A stretch of 9,431 nt of DNA from CAYMRB01 sp964392615 (GTDB taxonomy: Bacteria > Planctomycetota > UBA8108). Where the stretch lies: assembly GCA_964392615.1 (NCBI GenBank), contig CAYMRB010000401.1, positions 1 to 9,431 on the forward strand. The letters are read 5' to 3'. Positions 5,734 to 9,431 of this stretch are shown here, one piece after another; within the stretch, counting starts at the first letter, position 1; every line of letters starts with the position of its first letter. Below the pieces are notes generated by a model. That model did not search any database, had not been told where the DNA came from, and saw only the letters and a program-made list of their open reading frames with translations. A program made the translations under genes and the position numbers.

Positions 5734-8034
5734 ATGACGACGACCTTCCCCTTCCGGGTGCCGCTGCGACTCTCTCCGACGGCGCTCGCTTGCGTGGCGA
5801 TCCTCTCAGGCGCGCCGTTGGCGTTCGCGAACGACGACGTGTCGATCCGACTCGACGAGAACGGCGCGCGAGTCCTCAGTGACCTGCCGCCCGTCGGCGT
5901 CCATCCGCGCGTTTTCTTCACCGCGGACGAGTACCCTCGCATCCGGCACCGTCTCGACACGTCGACCTTCGGCAGGATCCTCAAGAAGAAGGTGGTCATC
6001 CCGAACGCCGAGCACGTGCGCCGCAACTACGCCGACCTCGCCGCGCTCACCCCTGAGGCCATCACGCCCGAGCTGATCGCGAAGCACGTCCGAGGTGACG
6101 AGGGGCGCAACATCCGCTGGGGAATGGCGTCGCTCTACGCGGTCGTATACGACGACGCGGCGCTCGGCGACTTCATGGCGCGCGTCGTCACGAGCTACGG
6201 CCGCCTGCTGCTCGCGGCGAGGGAGCTCGCCGACACGGCCGCGGCGACCGACGTCATCCGCAAGCTCTGGACGACGACGCAGTACACCGTCGGAGAGAGC
6301 TGGACGATCGGCGCGTCCGGCGTCGCTGTGAGCTACGACGTGCTCCACGACTCGATGACCGCCGAGCAGCGCGACATCGTTCGCACCGCGATCGCCACGG
6401 CGACCGAGGGCCGCACTCCGTACGGCACGGGACTGCCCGTCGGGTTCGGCGTCAGCAACCACTTCGGCTACCACGGCGACCTCGCCGTTCTGCTGTGCGC
6501 GATCGAGGGCGAGGAAGGCTACGACCGCTCCACCTTCGACACCATCCGCGACATCCTCGTGAACTACTGGGATGCGGGATTCACCGCGCTCGGCGCGTGT
6601 CGCGAAGATGCGTACGGTCCGAATCTCGGCATGCGGGCCGGCTCGCGCGGCCTCCTCGCTCTCGCGCGGCGCGGTCACAACGTCTTCGCGACCGAGAAGT
6701 ATCGCCACTTCCTCGACTACCTCGTCACCGAGTTCGAGCCGTTCCCCGGGGGCGCGTTCGTCGGCGGTGCGTCCGGAGGCCCCGCGCAGGAGCTCTACCC
6801 GACGAGCACCATCGTCGCCCGCTACATGTACCCGCGGCACCCGGCGGCCAACCTCGCACACCGACACATGCTCGGCGACGATCACGAGCGTCGCATTCGA
6901 TGGCAGGGGCATCTCGACTTCATGATCTTCGGCGGCGACTGGCAGGGCGCCGCGAGTCGCGAAGCGATGCACGAAGCCACCGGGTTACCCCTGGCTCGCT
7001 TCTTCCCCGAACGCGGCAAGCTCGTCACGCGGAGCGACTGGTCGGCGAACGCGATGCAGCTCATGTTCGACGCGCGGCCCGATGCGTTCGTCATCGGCCA
7101 CGACAGCGTCGATCGCGGCAATATCACGCTGGCGAGTCACGGGCGCGTCTGGGCGTTCACCGGCTCGTTCCACCACTTCCAGACGAGCGACGAGCACTCG
7201 CTGGTGCACATCGACGGCAAGGCGCAGCCGTGGAAAGCGCCCAGCGTCCGCTTTCTGGCGCACGCCGACAGCCCGCTCGCGACGACGGGCTCGGCGGACC
7301 TGAAGTACGCCTACGATTGGCAGTGGAGCCCACCGTGGCCCGTCAAGGGAACGAGGTTTTCAAGCGAGTGGGAGCCGGAACGCTCCGACCCGCGCGACCT
7401 CGGCTGGCCGCGCGCGAACGCTCCGACGTGGCTGCCGAAGCAGCTTCACGGCAGCGCCACGGGCTACGCCAGCAAGCTCCCGGCCGGCAATTGGTTGCAC
7501 CGCCGACCGTACAATCCGGTCCTGCGGGCGACGCGCGCGGTCGCGGCGGTGCGTGGAGCGCAGCCGTATGTGATCGTCGCGGATGACGTCCAGAAGGACG
7601 AGCAGGAGCGCACGTATGGCTGGTACCTGCAGCTTCCGATCGACGTCGAGTTGAAGAGTCACAGCGGAGACGACTTCATCCTCGGCGAGGCCGCGGGAAG
7701 CCGACGGATGCTCGTGCGGGTCCTGCAGGCCGACGCGACCACGGGCGAGCTGCGCGGTCGCGTGGAGGACTACACGGCACACGTCGACACGCGACGCGGG
7801 ACACGAACTCCGGGAAGGCGTATGATCGTCGAGGTCGAGGGCGTCGCGCCGGAGTTCAAGATCCTGCTGTTTCCGCACGTATCGGGAGATCGCTTGCCGA
7901 CGACGTCGTGGACGCGGCCCGGAGAGGAGTTATGCGTACGATGGGAAGGTCAGCACGACGAGCTCGTCTTCGCGTCGACCGCGGACGCATATCGGATCGC
8001 GGTCACCCGAAGCGACCGGGACGCGCGAGATTGA
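5734..8034 (+). CDS. Exported heparinase II/III-like protein (putative polysaccharide lyase)
   Basis: A 766-residue exported protein with the two-part layout of heparinase II/III-like lyases. Residues 1-32 are a signal peptide ending AFA before NDD. The start of the alpha-helical toroid has VHPRVFFTADEYPRIRHRL (56-74), matching the HPRLLFT-type opening of this fold. The toroid contains SNHFGYHGD (241-249) and EDAYGPNLGM (291-300). The beta-sandwich part begins near 430 with RSDWSANAMQLMFDARPD, then GHDSVDRGNITLASHGRVW (455-473) and EHSLVHIDGKAQPW (487-500), equivalent to the HNTVLIDGKGQ motif of the family. By position, H243, Y294 and H456 could match the His, Tyr and His catalytic residues of heparinase II; this is inference. 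I see no carbohydrate-binding or anchoring domain. The start ATG 5734 has no clear Shine-Dalgarno site and lies 25 bases after the peptidase stop. The stop overlaps the next gene's TTG as TTGA. Alternatives are an alginate-lyase-type enzyme or an inactive relative. Confidence 0.8.
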   Translation: MTTTFPFRVPLRLSPTALACVAILSGAPLAFANDDVSIRLDENGARVLSDLPPVGVHPRVFFTADEYPRIRHRLDTSTFGRILKKKVVIPNAEHVRRNYADLAALTPEAITPELIAKHVRGDEGRNIRWGMASLYAVVYDDAALGDFMARVVTSYGRLLLAARELADTAAATDVIRKLWTTTQYTVGESWTIGASGVAVSYDVLHDSMTAEQRDIVRTAIATATEGRTPYGTGLPVGFGVSNHFGYHGDLAVLLCAIEGEEGYDRSTFDTIRDILVNYWDAGFTALGACREDAYGPNLGMRAGSRGLLALARRGHNVFATEKYRHFLDYLVTEFEPFPGGAFVGGASGGPAQELYPTSTIVARYMYPRHPAANLAHRHMLGDDHERRIRWQGHLDFMIFGGDWQGAASREAMHEATGLPLARFFPERGKLVTRSDWSANAMQLMFDARPDAFVIGHDSVDRGNITLASHGRVWAFTGSFHHFQTSDEHSLVHIDGKAQPWKAPSVRFLAHADSPLATTGSADLKYAYDWQWSPPWPVKGTRFSSEWEPERSDPRDLGWPRANAPTWLPKQLHGSATGYASKLPAGNWLHRRPYNPVLRATRAVAAVRGAQPYVIVADDVQKDEQERTYGWYLQLPIDVELKSHSGDDFILGEAAGSRRMLVRVLQADATTGELRGRVEDYTAHVDTRRGTRTPGRRMIVEVEGVAPEFKILLFPHVSGDRLPTTSWTRPGEELCVRWEGQHDELVFASTADAYRIAVTRSDRDARD

Positions 8035-9008
8035 TTCGTATCTCGACCTGGATGCTCGCAGGTGTGCTCTGCGCCTGGACCTCGTCGCTCTGCGCACAGC
8101 ACGTCGTCGGAGACGAGCCCCGCGTGCGCGTTATCTTTCAGGCCGAGCCGTCGGGATCGAGCTGCGAGACCTTCGTCGGGGCGGTCGAGAACACGCTGGA
8201 CGTCGAAGTCGCGCCGGGACGCGAAGGCGAGCCGATCACGCTGGCGATCGCCTTCGTCAGCGAGTTCGGGGAGTGCACCGAGGGATTCCGCAGGCCGAGG
8301 AGCGCGGACGACCACGGCGTCGCGGGGTGGGGATTGAGCGTGAGCATCGAGGGGAATCTCGAGCCGGTCGACGCGCGCGTTCGCGACGAGGTGCGTTGCG
8401 TGGCTGACTTCAGCGTCGTCGAGATCATCGATCCGCTGCGACCGAACGCCGACGGCGAGCCTCAGGGCATGGGCGCCGTGTTCGCCGAAGCCTACTTCTG
8501 CGGCGGGCCGTTCGTGCTCAACCCCGGAGGCACCGAGACAGCGCACGAGATCGATCTCGTCGCGACGGATCCGGACGCGGAGTCGATCGAGGCCACTCTC
8601 ACCTTCCGGGACGGCCTCCGAGGAAGCGGCCAGCCGGTGGAGAACTACGTCGTGCTCTACGAGTCGCGACCACAACCGCGTCGCCCCGTCCTGCCGCCGC
8701 CTCTTCGCGTGCGCGTCACGCGGACACCGCCGAAGGCGTTTCGGCGCTGCGACGCGAACGACGACGGCCGGTTCGACATTTCCGATCCGATCCGGACGCT
8801 CGGCTGGCTGTTCATCGGCCGCGACGGGCCGCCGTGCGAAGCGGCGGCGGACTGCGACGGCAATCGGGCCCTCGACCTCTCCGACGCGATCCGCGGCTTC
8901 AACTGGCTCTTCCAGGGCGGCCCCCCACCGCCGGCGCCGTTCCCCGATTGCGGGTTCAGCGCGGACGCGAGCGAGTCGTGCTACGCGACGAACGCGTGCG
9001 CGGCGTGA
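8031..9008 (+). CDS. Small secreted protein with two C-terminal dockerin-type repeats
   Basis: A 325-residue exported protein. I do not recognise its N-terminal region. I chose TTG 8031 because it overlaps the preceding stop as TTGA and gives a good signal peptide (MIRISTWMLAGVLCAWTSSLCA, cleaved before QH); ATG 8052 is the alternative and would lose the positive n-region. Residues about 30-210 look like one or two beta-rich domains with paired cysteines (C45, C82, C123, C157), but no family is evident. A Pro/Arg-rich linker (213-237) leads to two EF-hand-like repeats. The first has D241, N243, D245, G246, D249 and D252, followed by RTLGWLFIG. The second has D274, D276, N278, D282 and D285, followed by RGFNWLFQGG. 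The last part is Pro- and Cys-rich. Such repeats bind Ca2+ in dockerins; here they may aid folding or attachment at the cell surface. The gene is probably cotranscribed with the heparinase-like gene. Confidence 0.8.
   Translation: MIRISTWMLAGVLCAWTSSLCAQHVVGDEPRVRVIFQAEPSGSSCETFVGAVENTLDVEVAPGREGEPITLAIAFVSEFGECTEGFRRPRSADDHGVAGWGLSVSIEGNLEPVDARVRDEVRCVADFSVVEIIDPLRPNADGEPQGMGAVFAEAYFCGGPFVLNPGGTETAHEIDLVATDPDAESIEATLTFRDGLRGSGQPVENYVVLYESRPQPRRPVLPPPLRVRVTRTPPKAFRRCDANDDGRFDISDPIRTLGWLFIGRDGPPCEAAADCDGNRALDLSDAIRGFNWLFQGGPPPPAPFPDCGFSADASESCYATNACAA
8748..8921 (+). repeat. Two tandem dockerin-type / EF-hand-like coding repeats
   Basis: This is the coding stretch for residues 240-297 of the small secreted protein. 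Both units place Asp or Asn at positions 1, 3, 5, 9 and 12 of a Ca2+-loop pattern and end in a hydrophobic helix with W-L-F. The two units are clearly diverged at DNA level, so this is an old protein-level duplication and not a recent DNA repeat. Confidence 0.75.
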
Positions 9009-9431
9009 CCGCGAGTTCACAGCGCACGTGCCGTCGCCGCGGATCCCGCCGCCCCACGAGCGGAATCCAGCGCGGCACGTCGCGGCGATAGCGCTCGTGA
9101 TCGGATCCGTAGGCACGGGACAGTTCCCGATCCTCCTGCGTCGATCGCACCCAGCTCAACGGCAGCAGGCACACTGCCCACAGGGCGGCGGCCCAAGGCG
9201 AGGCGAGCACGACGGATCCCCCGAGGGACGACAGCAGGAGTCCGGACTCTGCCGGATGTCGAACGTACGCGAACACTCCGGATCGCACGAGGAAACCGCG
9301 GGCCGACGACGCAGTATCGCTGACGAAGAGCCCTGCGAGCCGACGGATCGCCGCTCGCCTCAGCAACGCGCCACTACCCATCAGCGCACTGCCCACAGGC
9401 AGGTGTGCCGCGACATGCTCAGCTAGAAGCT
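8956..9431 (-). CDS. Isoprenylcysteine methyltransferase-like (ICMT/PEMT-type) membrane protein (5'-partial)
   Basis: The minus-strand frame is open to the right edge, so the gene starts outside the window; 157 residues are visible. The family core is clear: GFLVRSGVFAYVRHPAESG (45-63), in which the RHP at 57-59 (codons near 9261-9253) is the S-adenosylmethionine-site signature. It is followed by a hydrophobic pair of segments (about 64-90). EDRELSRAYGSDHERYRRDV and PRWIP then match the E-x2-L-x4-G-x2-Y-x2-Y-x3-V-PR-x-IP end of the family. Proteins of this family are small integral-membrane methyltransferases acting on lipid, prenyl-cysteine or other hydrophobic substrates; bacterial members are mostly uncharacterised. 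An internal GTG (9396) or ATG (9381) would cut off part of the upstream membrane region, so neither is likely to be the true start. After IPLVG there is an extra basic tail of about 33 residues. The gene converges on the dockerin-type gene and overlaps its 3' end by 53 bases. Confidence 0.8.
   Translation of the reverse strand, partial: LLAEHVAAHLPVGSALMGSGALLRRAAIRRLAGLFVSDTASSARGFLVRSGVFAYVRHPAESGLLLSSLGGSVVLASPWAAALWAVCLLPLSWVRSTQEDRELSRAYGSDHERYRRDVPRWIPLVGRRDPRRRHVRCELAVTPRTRSSRSTTRSRPR

Noticed and set aside
5785..5796. Possible lipoprotein signal in the heparinase-like protein (cysteine at residue 20 in TALAC)
   Set aside because: The residues before the cysteine do not fit a lipobox, which needs Leu at -3, and a standard signal peptidase I site (AFA before NDD) follows at residue 32.
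2961..6026. A very long open frame on the minus strand (over 1000 codons) opposite the E1, peptidase and lyase genes
   Set aside because: Its translation is dominated by Arg, Ala, Asp and Ser with no domain pattern. Long antisense frames are expected opposite high-GC genes, and the plus-strand genes carry clear family motifs.
7950..9116. A 388-codon minus-strand open frame opposite the dockerin-type gene
   Set aside because: It is Arg/Ala/Val/Asp-rich without motifs, and it conflicts with the clear dockerin-type repeats on the plus strand and the ICMT-like motifs in another minus frame.
1..9431. tRNA, rRNA, CRISPR array, insertion sequence or integrase signs
   Set aside because: I saw no regularly spaced repeats, transposase motifs or tRNA-like cloverleaf segments; coding sequence with uniform high GC fills nearly the whole window.

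Overview
The window is dense, high-GC bacterial DNA (roughly two thirds G+C by eye). It holds eight protein-coding genes and no RNA genes, insertion sequences or CRISPR arrays that I can see. The best lineage hint is the small secreted protein at 8031-9008. It ends in two Asp-rich, EF-hand-like dockerin-type repeats of the form D-x-N-x-D-G-x-x-D-(I/L)-S-D-x-I-R-x-(L/F)-x-W-L-F-x-G, followed by a Gly/Pro run. I know this style of repeat mainly from Planctomycetota and related uncultured high-GC bacteria. The use of GTG and TTG starts and the weak or absent Shine-Dalgarno sites at several genes fit such a host but do not prove it.

Left part (1-2297, minus strand): a two-gene unit. A tandem universal-stress-type protein (1431-2297) is followed after 18 bases by a GTG-started membrane transporter of the ArsB/NhaD/SLC13 ion-transporter superfamily. 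The transporter runs off the left edge close to its expected C-terminus. The layout suggests a stress-type regulatory protein paired with an ion or anion transporter.

Middle part (2298-4367): a 100-base divergent gap separates that unit from a plus-strand run of five genes. The first two, overlapping by ATGA, are the alpha and beta E1 subunits of a thiamine-diphosphate-dependent 2-oxoacid dehydrogenase. The beta subunit looks most like the branched-chain 2-oxoacid type. No E2 or E3 gene follows, so the complex must be completed from elsewhere in the genome.

Right part (4428-9008): three genes for exported proteins follow closely: an S41-family serine peptidase with a PDZ domain, a heparinase II/III-like polysaccharide-lyase candidate, and the small protein with dockerin-type repeats. 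The last two overlap by four bases (TTGA). All three have N-terminal signal peptides, so this looks like a secreted or periplasmic cassette that may process extracellular polymers. Its link to the cytosolic E1 genes upstream may be only transcriptional.

Right edge (8956-9431, minus strand): a 5'-partial gene for an isoprenylcysteine-methyltransferase-like (ICMT/PEMT-type) membrane protein converges on the dockerin-type gene and overlaps its 3' end by 53 bases. Coding sequence covers nearly the whole window. The largest gap is the 100-base divergent intergenic region.
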